Source of the DNA: Bacillus mojavensis RO-H-1 = KCTC 3706 | Lineage (GTDB): Bacteria; Bacillota; Bacilli; Bacillales; Bacillaceae | DNA length: 64,000 nt | Reading direction: 5' to 3' | Assembly (NCBI RefSeq): GCF_000245335.1 | Contig: NZ_JH600284.1 | Span: 1 to 64,000, forward strand | Shown here: one piece after another, positions 35,856 to 45,272 of the stretch | How positions within the stretch are numbered: position 1 is the stretch's first letter | How the letters are laid out: every line of letters starts with the position of its first letter | Notes under the pieces: generated by a model | Databases searched by the model: none | Told to the model about the DNA's origin: nothing | Seen by the model: the letters and a program-made list of their open reading frames with translations, nothing else | Program-made: the position numbers and the translations under genes

Positions 35856-36734
35856 GTAGTCTTTTTTCACATGATGAAATACATCCGGATAGTTGGTAAA
35901 CACGCCGGTAACTCCCCAGTTGAGCAGGCGGCGCATATCTGCTTCTGTATTGACTGTGTAAGGATGCAAAAGCAGACCGTGGCTGCGAATCATGCGGACA
36001 TTTTCTGCATTCAATGCTTTATAATCCGGACCCGCGCCGACAGCGTAGGTTTTGATTTCCTCCAGATCAGCATCTGTCATGGAAGCCATTTGTTTTGCTT
36101 CCAACAATTGAACAGTCGGCAGGTTAGGCTGTAATTGATGAATTTTTAACAGGCTTTCTTTGCTGAACGATTGGATGATGACTTGGCCGCGCTTTGAATG
36201 CTTGCTTAACAGTTTATGCTTCTGTAAGGAAGCGATCAGTTTTTCCTCCATGCCTGGATAGGTGTCAGGCGATTTTGTTTCGATGTAATAGTTCGCGTGT
36301 TTGCCAAAACGATTTAATACCTCTTCTAATGTCGGAACTTTAAGGCCGGCATACTGCGGCTTTGCTTTTGCCGGATAAGCTTCATTAAACCAAGAGCCGG
36401 CATCAAGTTTCTTAATCTCCGCGAGCGTATGATCCTTCACCCAGCCCGTTCCGTTTGTGGTGCGGTCCAGTTTTTCATCGTGCATGACAATGAGTTTCCC
36501 GTCTTTTGTCATCTGTAAATCCAGCTCAATATAATCTGCTTTCATTTTCTGAGCGGTTTCGTAGGACAGAATGGTGTGCTCAGGCACATATCCGGAAGCC
36601 CCTCTGTGCGCGACTGTCAGAATTCGGTCAGAAGTCAGCAGGTTTCCTTTTGAGGCTGCCGAAACAGGTGTAACCATAAACGACAGCAAACCAAAAGATA
36701 GCAGAACCAAAGCTAGTAATCTATTTTTTCGCAT
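35835..36734 (-). CDS. glpQ: Glycerophosphodiester phosphodiesterase GlpQ
   Basis: GlpQ is a secreted enzyme that releases glycerol-3-phosphate from glycerophosphodiesters and from teichoic acid. The 299-residue precursor has a signal peptide (LLALVLLSFGLLSFMVTPVSAA). GDPD motifs are VAHRGASGYVPEHT (catalytic His-Arg), YIELDLQMTKDG (metal-binding Glu and Asp) and VMHDEKLDRTTNG (second catalytic His). It lies downstream of glpT in one transcription unit, coupling production of glycerol-3-phosphate to its uptake. In B. subtilis it is under GlpP, CcpA and phosphate control. Confidence 0.95.
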   Translation of the reverse strand: MRKNRLLALVLLSFGLLSFMVTPVSAASKGNLLTSDRILTVAHRGASGYVPEHTILSYETAQKMKADYIELDLQMTKDGKLIVMHDEKLDRTTNGTGWVKDHTLAEIKKLDAGSWFNEAYPAKAKPQYAGLKVPTLEEVLNRFGKHANYYIETKSPDTYPGMEEKLIASLQKHKLLSKHSKRGQVIIQSFSKESLLKIHQLQPNLPTVQLLEAKQMASMTDADLEEIKTYAVGAGPDYKALNAENVRMIRSHGLLLHPYTVNTEADMRRLLNWGVTGVFTNYPDVFHHVKKDYKKSFES

Positions 36735-36832
36735 CTTTTCTTCCTCCTTATGAACAAGCAGTAACAGCTTTTATGTTAGATAACGGATGTAAATGGCGTG
36801 TTGGGAAAATATTAATCTTTTATAATCTTTTC

Positions 36833-38167
36833 TTAAGCATGCTCCGCTCGTTTTCCCGTATTCCATGTCAAGGCCAAGAACACGATAGCCAGTATACAAG
36901 ATGAGATCAGCATGATGAAGCCGCCGTTCCAATCAAATCTGTCAACGACAAGTCCCATAATGGCGTTTGCGAAAGCAGATCCGCCGATGTATCCGAAAAA
37001 CCCGGTCAATCCAGCCGCCGTTCCGGCTGCTTTCTTCGGTGCGAGGTCAATGGCTTGCAGACCGATGAGCATCACAGGACCATAAATTAAAAAGCCGATG
37101 CTGATCAGAGCGATGTTGTCTACCAGCGGATGGCCGGCCGGATTCAGCCAGTACACCAATACGGCAATGAAAACACCCGCCATAAACAGAACGCCTGCCG
37201 GTGCGCGGCGGCTCTTGAAGAAGCGGTCGCTGATCCAGCCGCACAGGATCGTTCCCGGTATGCCGGCGTATTCGTAAAGGAAATACGACCACCGGGAGTC
37301 TTCCGGAGAGAACCCTTTGGCTTCTGTTAAGTAAGTAGGCGCCCAGTCCACTACGCCGTATCGCACAAAGTAAACAAATACATTTGCAAATGCGATGTAC
37401 CAAAGAAACTTATTATTAAGTACATATTGAAAAAGGATTTCTTTTGTCGTTAATTCTTTTTCTTGATCTTTGAAAGCGTGTTTTGGATAGTCGTTCCGGT
37501 ACTCTTCAATTGGCGGAAGTCCGCAAGATTGAGGGGTATCCCGCACCAAAAGGACAATTAAAAATGAAATCAGTATCGCAATAATGGCAGGGAAGAAAAA
37601 CACGCTTTTCCAAGTGACAAACATAGCAATTCCAAGAGTGACAAGCGGAGCCAGAATTCCGCCGCCAATGTTGTGAGCGACATTCCAAATCGACATCTTC
37701 GTGCCGCGTTCACTTATAGAAAACCAATGGGCCATTGTTCTCCCGCATGGAGGCCAGCCCATCCCTTGGAACCATCCATTGATAAACATAAAAATAAACA
37801 TGATGGTGACGCTCGAAGTTACCCAGGGCATAGAAACAAAAAGAATATTAACGATTGCAGATAAAAATAGGCCTGTCGCGAGAAAATACCTCGGGTTGCA
37901 GCGATCGGACACCATGCCCATAATAAATTTACTGAAGCCGTACGCAATGGATACCGCGGCCAGCACCAATCCAAGCTCGGTTTTTGAAAACCCCTGTTCC
38001 TGCAGATAAGGAATGGCAAAGGCAAAGTTTTTCCGCAGCAGGTAATAACCTGCGTAGCCGATAAAAATACCTATGAATACTTGCAGCCTTAGACGTTTAT
38101 AAGCCGCATCCGTCTTTGAATCATCCAGTCTCTCAATGTGAGGAGCCGGTTTAAATAGGTGAAACAT
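36833..38167 (-). CDS. glpT: Glycerol-3-phosphate transporter GlpT
   Basis: This 444-residue, 12-helix MFS antiporter exchanges glycerol-3-phosphate for phosphate. The family signature region is visible ([18 protein letters not shown], and [20 protein letters not shown] with the binding Arg). I chose ATG 38167, preceded by AAAGGGGATGA; a longer frame would run into the leader hairpin. It is first in glpT-glpQ. Its leader carries a terminator that GlpP with glycerol-3-phosphate is known to overcome, and a cre box lies upstream. Confidence 0.95.
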   Translation of the reverse strand: MFHLFKPAPHIERLDDSKTDAAYKRLRLQVFIGIFIGYAGYYLLRKNFAFAIPYLQEQGFSKTELGLVLAAVSIAYGFSKFIMGMVSDRCNPRYFLATGLFLSAIVNILFVSMPWVTSSVTIMFIFMFINGWFQGMGWPPCGRTMAHWFSISERGTKMSIWNVAHNIGGGILAPLVTLGIAMFVTWKSVFFFPAIIAILISFLIVLLVRDTPQSCGLPPIEEYRNDYPKHAFKDQEKELTTKEILFQYVLNNKFLWYIAFANVFVYFVRYGVVDWAPTYLTEAKGFSPEDSRWSYFLYEYAGIPGTILCGWISDRFFKSRRAPAGVLFMAGVFIAVLVYWLNPAGHPLVDNIALISIGFLIYGPVMLIGLQAIDLAPKKAAGTAAGLTGFFGYIGGSAFANAIMGLVVDRFDWNGGFIMLISSCILAIVFLALTWNTGKRAEHA

Positions 38168-38223
38168 CAAATCATCCCCTTTGCTGTTTGTGTTGGATGT
38201 GTGACGTGCCTCCTTTCTGACAA

Positions 38224-38276
38224 ACAAAAAGAGCCAGAAAACACCCCTTGTCAAAAGGGGTGGGATTCCTGGCTCT
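38224..38276 (-). promoter_or_regulatory. glpT leader terminator (GlpP antitermination target)
   Basis: On the minus strand AGAGCCAG/CTGGCTCT form the outer stem and CACCCC/GGGGTG the inner stem, followed by five T, all upstream of the glpT start. Its position inside the leader fits the known GlpP-controlled antitermination. Confidence 0.85.
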
Positions 38277-38307
38277 CCTCATCTCCATCCAAGCTATTAA
38301 CTTATCA

Positions 38308-38321
38308 TGATAGCGCTTTCT
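38308..38321 (-). promoter_or_regulatory. cre box (CcpA) upstream of glpT
   Basis: TGATAGCGCTTTCT fits the cre consensus TGWNANCGNTNWCA at all but the last base. It would give catabolite repression of glpTQ. Confidence 0.75.
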
Positions 38322-38456
38322 TAAATTATCATAGTCTGGAGTGAATGTAAACGGGTAATTTTAAATGGAGTGAAAAAAGCAAATATTATCCTTTTAGTCA
38401 TTGGGGTTATGTTTTTTTACAAGTAGCATAAAAATCTGGGAGGAGGCTGTTGCCAG

Positions 38457-38705
38457 GTGGATGAATTAGATATCGCATTCGGCATTTTACCGTTAGCGGT
38501 TATTGTGTTATCGGTCGCCGGGACTTATGTTTGTAAAAACGTGTATATGATGCCGTTGATTAGTCTGATCATTTCTCTCGTGCTTACGTTTACGATTTTC
38601 AATCAATCATTTTTGGGATGGGCCGTTGTCTATAGCTTGTTTTCGCTGATTTTATCGTATATTACATTGATGGTGTTGAGGAAGAGGAAGGCATCTGGAA
38701 AATGA
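38457..38705 (+). CDS. ybeF: Small membrane protein YbeF (DUF2651 type)
   Basis: These 82 residues are almost entirely hydrophobic, with three predicted membrane helices (about 6-22, 29-48 and 53-74) and a basic C-terminus (RKRKASGK). The start is GTG 38457, with GGGAGGAGG upstream. The family assignment is from memory and tentative. No partner is evident; ybfA downstream has its own promoter. Confidence 0.75.
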   Translation: MDELDIAFGILPLAVIVLSVAGTYVCKNVYMMPLISLIISLVLTFTIFNQSFLGWAVVYSLFSLILSYITLMVLRKRKASGK

Positions 38706-38726
38706 AATTTTCCTCCGCTTTTTGAT

Positions 38727-38780
38727 ATATCGTTGACTATGGCAACTATAAGTGATTATAATTGCTTTATTCAACGATAT
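38727..38780 (+). promoter_or_regulatory. ybfA promoter flanked by perfect inverted repeat
   Basis: TTGACT (38733-38738) and TATAAT (38757-38762) have an 18-bp spacer. ATATCGTTGA at 38727-38736 and its exact complement TCAACGATAT at 38771-38780 bracket the promoter. A second dyad GTTG-N7-CAAC lies over the -35. Probably autoregulation by the MarR domain of YbfA. Confidence 0.65.
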
Positions 38781-38797
38781 AGAAAGTGGGGATGAGT

Positions 38798-39715
38798 TTG
38801 AAAATCAATGAATCAGCTGCGGGATTAAAATTCAGAAAGTTCAATCGATTTTACACGAATGTTCTTGGCTTCCTTAACGAACACATTTATGACAGCCCGT
38901 TTTCCTTAACGGAGACACGGATTCTATTTGAGATTTACAATACGCCGAATTGTACGGCGAAAGATCTTCAGGATAAGCTGGGACTTGACCGGGGATATGT
39001 CAGCAGAATGCTAAAACAGTTTGAAAAAGAAGATTTGATTTATAAAGAGAAGAGCAAAGCTGATGCCCGCCACCATTATATATATGTGACGGAAACGGGG
39101 AAAACCATTTATAAAAAGCTTGAGAAGAAAGCAAATGAACAGGTTGAGCTGATGTTGAAGGAAATCGATGACGAAGAGCAGCACAAGCTTGCGACAGCTA
39201 TGGAGGAGATTGAAGCCATATTGTCTCAGTCGCTCTCATCCAAGACATCAGGTATTTCAATCAGAGATTATTATCTATCGGATGACATTCACCTTCTCAT
39301 CGAAAAGCAAAGGCAATTTTATGCAGAAGCTCATGGCTGGGATAATACATTTTTAGCTTATCTCCATGAGACATTTGACGCGGAAATTGAAAAGATATGG
39401 ATCGCGGAAAGCGGCGGAAAATTTGCAGGCTGTGTCGGATTGGTCAAACAAGATAAAAAGACGGTGCAGCTGAGATGGTTCTTGGTTGATGCCGCTTTTC
39501 GGGGCAGAGGGCTGGGCACACAACTGCTTGAGCATCTCGTTACATATAGCAGAGAGATGAAGTTTGAACGGATTTATCTTTGGACAGTGAGCAGTATGGC
39601 TGAAGCCCGTCCGCTTTACGAGAAATTTGGATTCAGACTGAGTGAAGTGAAAGAAGAAACGTCATTATGGGGACAGCATCTGACAGAAGAGCGGTGGGAT
39701 TTAGAACTGTCATGA
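38798..39715 (+). CDS. ybfA: MarR regulator fused to GNAT acetyltransferase, YbfA
   Basis: These 305 residues are two domains. An N-terminal MarR winged helix covers about 1-140 ([20 protein letters not shown], then [17 protein letters not shown]). A C-terminal GNAT N-acetyltransferase covers about 150-305, with the acetyl-CoA loop [13 protein letters not shown] prefer TTG 38798 after GGGGATGAG; ATG 38792 is too close to the ribosome site. It overlaps ybfB by ATGA, so the pair likely senses, modifies and exports one compound. The substrate is unknown. Confidence 0.88.
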   Translation: MKINESAAGLKFRKFNRFYTNVLGFLNEHIYDSPFSLTETRILFEIYNTPNCTAKDLQDKLGLDRGYVSRMLKQFEKEDLIYKEKSKADARHHYIYVTETGKTIYKKLEKKANEQVELMLKEIDDEEQHKLATAMEEIEAILSQSLSSKTSGISIRDYYLSDDIHLLIEKQRQFYAEAHGWDNTFLAYLHETFDAEIEKIWIAESGGKFAGCVGLVKQDKKTVQLRWFLVDAAFRGRGLGTQLLEHLVTYSREMKFERIYLWTVSSMAEARPLYEKFGFRLSEVKEETSLWGQHLTEERWDLELS

Positions 39716-40965
39716 AAAGACTCCACTATGCTTGGATCATTGTTTTTATCACCTTTTTGATTTTACTGGCCGTACAAGGTGTGCGCCTGTCGTTTGGTGC
39801 GTTTGTCGAGCCTTGGGAGCGGGAGTTTTCGCTGGATAGGGGCACCATCTCGCTGATTTCAACGCTGAGCTTTGTCGTTTACGGGATATCCCAGCCTGTG
39901 ATCGGGCGGCTTGTGGACAGATGGGGCGCGCGGGCGGTTTTATCATGGAGCACGTTACTGACCGGGATCAGCATTTTCTCGACATGTTTTATCACTTCAC
40001 CGTGGCAGCTCTTTCTGCTTTACGGGTTGGGGGTGTCACTCGGAGTTGGCGGAGCGTCGAATGTAGCAACAAGTGTGCTGGTGGTGAATTGGTTCAGCAA
40101 AAAGCGCGGCCTTGCCTTTGGAATCATGGAGGCGGGCTTTGGAGCGGGGCAAATGCTGCTGGTTCCCGGCTCGCTTATGCTGATCCATTGGTTTAGCTGG
40201 AAGCTCACGGTTGTGGCATTGGGGTTGCTGTTAATGGTCGTTGTCCTTCCGGCAGCCCTTTTATTGCTGCGAAATCATCCTTCAGAGAAAAATGAAGAGC
40301 CGATCGGCGGGGCTGCTGAGGAGGAGGTAGAAACAGGATCAAAAACCAAAGCAGGCTCAGTAACTGCGATGTTTCGTATGAGGCAGTTTTGGCTGTTGAT
40401 CCTTCCGTTTTTAATCTGCGGCTTTACGACCGTCGGGCTGATGGATACCCATTTGATTCCCTTTTCTCATGATCACGGTTTTTCTACGACTGTTACGAGC
40501 GCCGCTGTCAGTCTGCTGGCCGGTTTTAATATCGCTGGTATCTTACTGTCCGGAATCATAGCGGATCGGTGGAGTAGCCGGAAAATCCTCTGTTTTTTAT
40601 ATGCGGTGCGCGCGCTGTCGATTGTAATTCTGATTTACAGCCACGAACCCTACCTGCTTTTAGGCTTTGCGGTTCTGTTTGGATTAGTGGACTTTGCAAC
40701 GGTAGCGCCGACGCAAATGCTTGCCACCCAGTACTTTCAAAATTACTCGATCGGCCTCATGATCGGCTGGCTGTCACTTGCCCATCAAATCGGCTCTGCC
40801 CTCGGAGCATATGTGCCCGGCGTCATTTATACCGTAAGAGGTGAGTATACGCTGGCTTTTTATGTATCGATTGGAATGCTTGTGCTTGCAAGCGTGATGA
40901 ACGTGATGCTGAGGGAGCCTGCGGCGATGAATCGTGACAGTGCGGCTGTGACGGAGAAGGTGTAA
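39712..40965 (+). CDS. ybfB: MFS transporter YbfB (monocarboxylate type)
   Basis: These 417 residues form a 12-helix MFS carrier resembling monocarboxylate/oxalate transporters ([20 protein letters not shown] and the motif [15 protein letters not shown]). A hydrophilic central loop (about 195-225, Glu/Lys-rich) separates the halves. The start ATG overlaps the ybfA stop by 4 nt. It is co-regulated with the MarR-GNAT gene, and a terminator follows. Substrate unknown. Confidence 0.9.
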   Translation: MKRLHYAWIIVFITFLILLAVQGVRLSFGAFVEPWEREFSLDRGTISLISTLSFVVYGISQPVIGRLVDRWGARAVLSWSTLLTGISIFSTCFITSPWQLFLLYGLGVSLGVGGASNVATSVLVVNWFSKKRGLAFGIMEAGFGAGQMLLVPGSLMLIHWFSWKLTVVALGLLLMVVVLPAALLLLRNHPSEKNEEPIGGAAEEEVETGSKTKAGSVTAMFRMRQFWLLILPFLICGFTTVGLMDTHLIPFSHDHGFSTTVTSAAVSLLAGFNIAGILLSGIIADRWSSRKILCFLYAVRALSIVILIYSHEPYLLLGFAVLFGLVDFATVAPTQMLATQYFQNYSIGLMIGWLSLAHQIGSALGAYVPGVIYTVRGEYTLAFYVSIGMLVLASVMNVMLREPAAMNRDSAAVTEKV

Positions 40966-40972
40966 GTGAGAA

Positions 40973-41014
40973 AAAGCATCTCTGGCTAGGATTATTCAGA
41001 GATGCTTTTTTTGT
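40973..41014. terminator. Bidirectional terminator after ybfB
   Basis: The 13-bp arms AAAAGCATCTCTG and CAGAGATGCTTTT end in T on the right. On the minus strand the same hairpin lies across the 3' end of the 142-codon gene. Confidence 0.88.
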
Positions 41015-41420
41015 ATTTTTGTTCTAATACGAAGTCGATCATACCGACAATGCGGGTGTTTTCGGATTTTTGTTTGAAGTTTTGGGAAATTTGAATTCTT
41101 TTAGCATTTGGAAAAGATGTAACAATCCAAAACAAGCCGATTAACACAAACAACATTTGTATAGACATGGCTATTAAGTCATTATAATGAGTGCTGAAAA
41201 AAAATATATATAGAGTTATTAATGTGACGGAAAATACGATTTTAATAGAATGCTTGAAGGTGAGTTCAGGTTCAGTTAAGCACATTTTCATTTGATTTAA
41301 TGTCAATGAATCTTGTTTCATAAGATATGTCAATAATTCATTATCATTATTTCTGACAGGAAACAATTCAGTTTCAATTTTTTTGACTGTTTTTCTATAA
41401 ATTTGCATATCAAATTTCAT
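40992..41420 (-). CDS. Two-helix membrane protein, unknown
   Basis: I do not recognise this 142-residue protein. Residues 1-50 are soluble and helical (IYRKTVKKIETELFPVRNN). Two membrane helices lie near 58-75 and 82-100 (VFSVTLITLYIFFF and MLFVLIGLFWIV), and a basic tail follows. The ATG has AAGGAGGATTC upstream. Base composition is AT-rich compared with its neighbours, suggesting recent acquisition. It is separated from ybfG by a perfect 15-bp hairpin. A toxin or immunity-like role is possible but unsupported. Confidence 0.6.
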   Translation of the reverse strand: MKFDMQIYRKTVKKIETELFPVRNNDNELLTYLMKQDSLTLNQMKMCLTEPELTFKHSIKIVFSVTLITLYIFFFSTHYNDLIAMSIQMLFVLIGLFWIVTSFPNAKRIQISQNFKQKSENTRIVGMIDFVLEQKYKKSISE

Positions 41421-41441
41421 GTAGAATCCTCCTTGAAAATA

Positions 41442-41474
41442 AATCCATGAATACTCTATGAGTATTCATGGATT
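41442..41474. terminator. Perfect 15-bp hairpin between ybfG and the next gene
   Basis: AATCCATGAATACTC and GAGTATTCATGGATT are exact complements with a 3-nt loop. A T-rich tract follows on the minus strand. It terminates ybfG, which is transcribed towards it. Confidence 0.8.
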
Positions 41475-41480
41475 ATAAAA

Positions 41481-43658
41481 CTATCTAAAAGCTGCTAATA
41501 ACGAACCGAACAGTACTGCCGCTGCTCCTGCCTCAGGTGCTAAGAGTACTAAAGCACCAATACCTACAACTACAATAATACCTGTACCTACCAGCAGCAT
41601 GTTGTTTACAATAGTATCCCAATTTGGTGTGTATACTTCTTCTTCCGAATCTGGTAATCTAAAGTGCTTCTGTTTTATTTTAAACGTAATCGTAGTCGTA
41701 AGTCCAGTTGTAGCACTGTCACCTACTGGAATATCAGGCGTATAGATTTTAAATTGAATATTTAATGATTGAGCTGTCGGGTTCACATAAATTTCTAAAA
41801 ATCCATTACGTACTGACAAGCTGAGACTGTTTAAAAGGTTTTGATAAGAATCAATTTGTGACGCAGTGAGAGACGTTTGGGTATCGCCCAATAAACCCGT
41901 GATATAGGCACCTGGTTTACCATTTGTAATGGTAATTGTGTTTGGTGAGCCTTCACTTGGTATGGTTGCCAGAAGTGATGTGGATAGAATAATATCCAAC
42001 TCTGGTGATGTGAAAATGGTTTCTGTCGTATCAAATTCAAACATCGCGTTTGCGAGACCAGAGAGATTTTCTAAAGCTGGAATGGTAGATAAAATGTCTG
42101 TCAGTGTACGCAGTCTTGCATCATATACCGGATCAGAAGGTGGATTTACATGGCTTACTCCAGAGTCTTTTCCTGAAAAGCCGTCTTTATCAATCCCGAT
42201 GCTTCCAGAACCGCTTCCGATTGTTCCTTCATAAAATTGATCAAAGGCCCAGTTATTTGGCATCGGATAGCCGAGATTGCCGCTGAAGCCAGTTGACATA
42301 TTTGCCACAAAACTATACTTTGTGAGTCCTGCTTCTTGGGTTCGGATACAAATATTTCTTGGTCCGTATACGCCTATTTCGTATTTAGGCGCAGTAGAAA
42401 ATGTCTGCATTTTCGCAAAAGCTGACTTGATTTCCTGGAAATAAGGAATAATTTTATCTGTTACTTCATAATCGTAGGCATCAAAATCGACAGCAAAATA
42501 AATGGTCGTTCCGGATGGGAAGCCTAGTCTGCGAGCTGCTGATGCCGCACTGTAAGCATCTCTTGTTCCTTGGTCTTTTACAAAGTAAGAAGATTCATAG
42601 CCGCCGTCTTGATAAATCGGAAAGACCTTTAATCCGGCATCAAAAATAACCGCAAGTTCTTCAGACGTCAGGGCTTTTGATGTGAGGCCATTGCTTGTCC
42701 GCACATTTCCGGTCAAATATCTGCCAACTGTTTTATAACCGTTATTCCGCAGTGTTTGAGCTTTTTCTGCAGTTATAATAGTAGCGGTATCACAAGCTGA
42801 AGCGGCGCGTGTTGTGTCTCCTGAGCTTGATAATAAAGCTTTAATGGTCGGCATATCTGCATAACCTGTTTGCGGCAGGCACATGAACTCTTGAAATGCT
42901 TTAACGGCTGAAACAACACCGACGCCGTATTTGCCGTCAAACTCACCAGGGTCGAATGATTTTCCGTTGCAATAAAGGGCGTACTGAACAATTAAAACAA
43001 AGCCTGTTCTTGAATCACCGGGAGTTAAAGTAGGGCATAAGCTTGTTGTGCCGTTTCCGAAAAATCCATTGGCGACACTTGTGCTCATACCTTCTTCTTT
43101 TTGCAAAGCATAAATAAGGGCCTTGTTGGTATCGCGGGCATACAGTCCGTCACAAGGCATTAAACCGATATAGTCATTGTAGTCCCGGTTTAAGTTTTGT
43201 TGAATCTGACGGATCCTTGAATCGCCCCCAGACACTAGCTTAAAAGCGCTCATGTCCAATAAGGCTTTCATAATCAAGGTGGTGACAATTCCGTCCTGAG
43301 TTGTCAGTCCTGCAGCTTTCTGAAACTCCTTCACCGCATTTTCTGTTTTTTCGTAAAAGACGCCTGTAAAACCGCCGGGATTGAAGCCTTTGCACCATAA
43401 AGCCCCCTGTAAAATAAAATTCATGTTGCTTGGTTTTGAATCTGGAGCTTGGCGTTTAAGAGGCTTAAATAAGCGCTGCGTTGTTGGCCCGAAGTTATTA
43501 GCTGGCTCTGAGATACCTAGTTCAATTTGAAGCGCCCGAGTCAGACCGTAGATCGTATCCCACCCAGTTTTCCCGCTTTCTTCTACTGGGTTATACCCAT
43601 GTTTGCCCCTGTACGTCTCGTTCAGCCACTGCTGTGTGATTAAAACCATTTCATCCAT
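41481..43658 (-). CDS. ybfG: Multi-domain peptidoglycan-binding / DUF1906 protein YbfG
   Basis: This 725-residue protein carries several peptidoglycan-binding-like repeats in the first 270 residues (GYNPVEESGKTGWDTIYGLTR; KGFNPGGFTGVFYEKTENAV; GEFDGKYGVGVVSAVKAF). A DUF1906 glycoside-hydrolase-like barrel covers about 285-500 (YKTVGRYLTGNV, TIYFAVDFDAYD, IGVYGPRN). A beta-rich region and a final hydrophobic stretch (about 690-720) with many Gly and Ala follow. No signal peptide is seen, so export, if any, is by another route. ATG 43658 follows TGGAGGAATCG. Wall-associated hydrolase is inferred. Confidence 0.88.
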   Translation of the reverse strand: MDEMVLITQQWLNETYRGKHGYNPVEESGKTGWDTIYGLTRALQIELGISEPANNFGPTTQRLFKPLKRQAPDSKPSNMNFILQGALWCKGFNPGGFTGVFYEKTENAVKEFQKAAGLTTQDGIVTTLIMKALLDMSAFKLVSGGDSRIRQIQQNLNRDYNDYIGLMPCDGLYARDTNKALIYALQKEEGMSTSVANGFFGNGTTSLCPTLTPGDSRTGFVLIVQYALYCNGKSFDPGEFDGKYGVGVVSAVKAFQEFMCLPQTGYADMPTIKALLSSSGDTTRAASACDTATIITAEKAQTLRNNGYKTVGRYLTGNVRTSNGLTSKALTSEELAVIFDAGLKVFPIYQDGGYESSYFVKDQGTRDAYSAASAARRLGFPSGTTIYFAVDFDAYDYEVTDKIIPYFQEIKSAFAKMQTFSTAPKYEIGVYGPRNICIRTQEAGLTKYSFVANMSTGFSGNLGYPMPNNWAFDQFYEGTIGSGSGSIGIDKDGFSGKDSGVSHVNPPSDPVYDARLRTLTDILSTIPALENLSGLANAMFEFDTTETIFTSPELDIILSTSLLATIPSEGSPNTITITNGKPGAYITGLLGDTQTSLTASQIDSYQNLLNSLSLSVRNGFLEIYVNPTAQSLNIQFKIYTPDIPVGDSATTGLTTTITFKIKQKHFRLPDSEEEVYTPNWDTIVNNMLLVGTGIIVVVGIGALVLLAPEAGAAAVLFGSLLAAFR

Positions 43659-43716
43659 TTCGATTCCTCCATTCTTTTGATCGCGTTCATCTATAGGTGG
43701 CAAACGTAGGACGAGT

Positions 43717-43926
43717 TTAAAAAAAGCCGATACGGCATCTTTTAAACCAGTTCATCTTTCCATTTCGCTCTTTTAGCTCTGAAAAATAGAGTCCTAACAG
43801 TGTAAGCGCCCCTCCCAGAAGAGCAATCCATGTCATTTTTTTCTACAAAATCAAGATAGAAGAGATGATTGTGATAATAGGCATCATGTAAATATAAGCG
43901 CTCAAAGAGAGAGCAGGTCGGAGACA
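43717..43926 (-). pseudogene. Remnant of EamA-type transporter (ybfH-like), 3' end
   Basis: On the minus strand one frame encodes the last two helices of a drug/metabolite transporter (SLSAYIYMMPIITIISSILI, then [18 protein letters not shown] and SELKERNG). It is interrupted by an in-frame TAG at 43843-43845, where family members usually have Glu or Lys. The 5' part is missing. The position next to ybfG matches ybfH of B. subtilis. A 186-bp open frame over the same bases in another phase is only a shadow. Confidence 0.72.
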
Positions 43927-44116
43927 TTTGCGGGTTCCATAGGCGTCATTACTCATCCGGCTTCCCGCATCACAGGAAGAGGAACTTCTATAAGGCAGGA
44001 TTTACCGATGTTGCTCCATTTTTCGACGCTTATGCCATAGGCGGCTGGTTTGCGGGGAACGCGGATTGACACCATTTGAAGGAGAGTGAGATGATTGATG
44101 AAAAAATGGAGGAGAG
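43921..44116 (+). other. Gene-poor segment with a possible coding relic
   Basis: No intact gene. An open stretch ending in TGA at about 44068 reads YKAGFTDVAPFFDAYAIGGW, which resembles the C-terminus of SAM-dependent methyltransferases. The upstream part does not look coding. Treat as a possible relic. Confidence 0.3.
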
Positions 44117-45173
44117 ATGGAAATGCAGCCAGAAGATATTGTCCGAAGCGGTCCGAATCAATACATATGCAAACAAGGAATTGTAAAAGAGCTGCCGGTA
44201 TTTGTGAAGGAATGGGAGCATCCTGTTGTTGTAACAGGTATCAAGTCGTATGAGGCATTTCAAACGTATGCTGCGATTCCGTCGGAGTGGGGAGTGATTC
44301 AGCATAAAGGGTACAGCTCGCCTGAAGCAATAAGGGAGATTGCGGAACAAGCGGCATCTGCTGATCTCATTATTGGGATTGGCGGCGGAACAGTGTTAGA
44401 CACCGCAAAAGCTGTCGCAGATCGTTTGGATATTGAAGTCATAACTGTTCCGACAATCCCGGGAACTTGCGCGGCAAGTACGCCGCTGAGTGTGATCTAT
44501 GATCAAGAAGGCAACTTTATCCGAGCATAAACGTTCCAGCTATTTGACACTCGTTGATCCGTTATTGCTGCTTTCTTCTCCGATACAGTATGTTAAAAGC
44601 GGAATTGGCGACACGCTTGCGAAATGGTATGAAGCGGAAGCGATTATCAGAAATACGAAGGAGTCTGTTTCATTAATGGTCCAAGCGGGGCTTAGGCAGT
44701 CTGTCTATATTCGTGATCTTTTGCTGCAAGAAAGCCTTAAGGCTGTTGAAAGCCTTGAGAAAGGGGAAGCCTCGGCTTCTTTCACAGCTGTAGCAGAAAC
44801 CATTATTACTTTGGCGGGGACTGTAGGCGGTTATGCCGGACGCTTCGGCAGGATGGCGGGTGCCCATGCGGTTCACAACGGTCTGAGTTTTATACCGGAA
44901 ACCCATCATGTACTGCACGGACAAAAGGTGGCGTACGGCATACTGATTCAGCTTGCGCTTGAGAAGAGAAATGAGGAAATTGAAGAACTGATTCCGTTTT
45001 ATCAGCAGCTTGGCTTCCCGGTGAAACTGAGTGATTTAGGCATCTATAAGAATCAAGAGCATGCGAAGAAAGTTGTTGCGGCTCACGCGTGCAAGCCGGA
45101 AGAATCGTTATGTTTAATGGGTTCTTATTGTGAAGCGGATGTTGTGGCGGCAATGAATGTATTGGAATCATAA
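44117..45173 (+). pseudogene. Glycerol-dehydrogenase-like gene with frameshift
   Basis: Two overlapping frames together form one iron-containing alcohol dehydrogenase-type protein of about 350 residues. The first part has the NAD loop LIIGIGGGTVLDTAKAVAD and TIPGTCAASTPLSVIYDQEG, then stops at 44530. The second part continues in the +1 frame with KRSSYLTLVDPLLL, GIGDTLAKWYEAEA, the metal His in GRMAGAHAVHNGL and a second in HHVLHGQKVAYGI. A single-base insertion (or 2-base loss) near 44520 explains this. The enzyme is otherwise well preserved, so the break is recent or a sequencing error. Confidence 0.8.
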
Positions 45174-45208
45174 GCTAAAATAAGGGTTTTCTTATTTTAG
45201 CTTTTTTA
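45171..45208 (+). terminator. Terminator after the dehydrogenase-like gene
   Basis: TAAGCTAAAATAAG and CTTATTTTAGCTT form a long stem with T run. Confidence 0.85.
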
Positions 45209-45272
45209 TTGCGAAATTTATTTTTTGAATATTTCAGTTATAATGGTTTTTGAACAGATAGGAGGGGCAAAG

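Noticed and set aside
37047..38025. Several long frames opposite or shifted within glpT
   Set aside because: They overlap a transporter with clear helices and motifs and have no start signals.
38168..38254. Extended GlpT N-terminus
   Set aside because: It would be translated from the antitermination hairpin; ATG 38167 has a strong ribosome site and gives family length.
41442..41474. Perfect inverted repeat considered as an insertion-sequence end
   Set aside because: No transposase or second copy nearby, no target duplication seen. The position after ybfG and the T-rich flank fit a terminator.
43742..43927. 61-codon minus-strand frame beginning MSPTC
   Set aside because: A neighbouring frame on the same strand clearly encodes EamA helices with one stop; this frame is its shadow.
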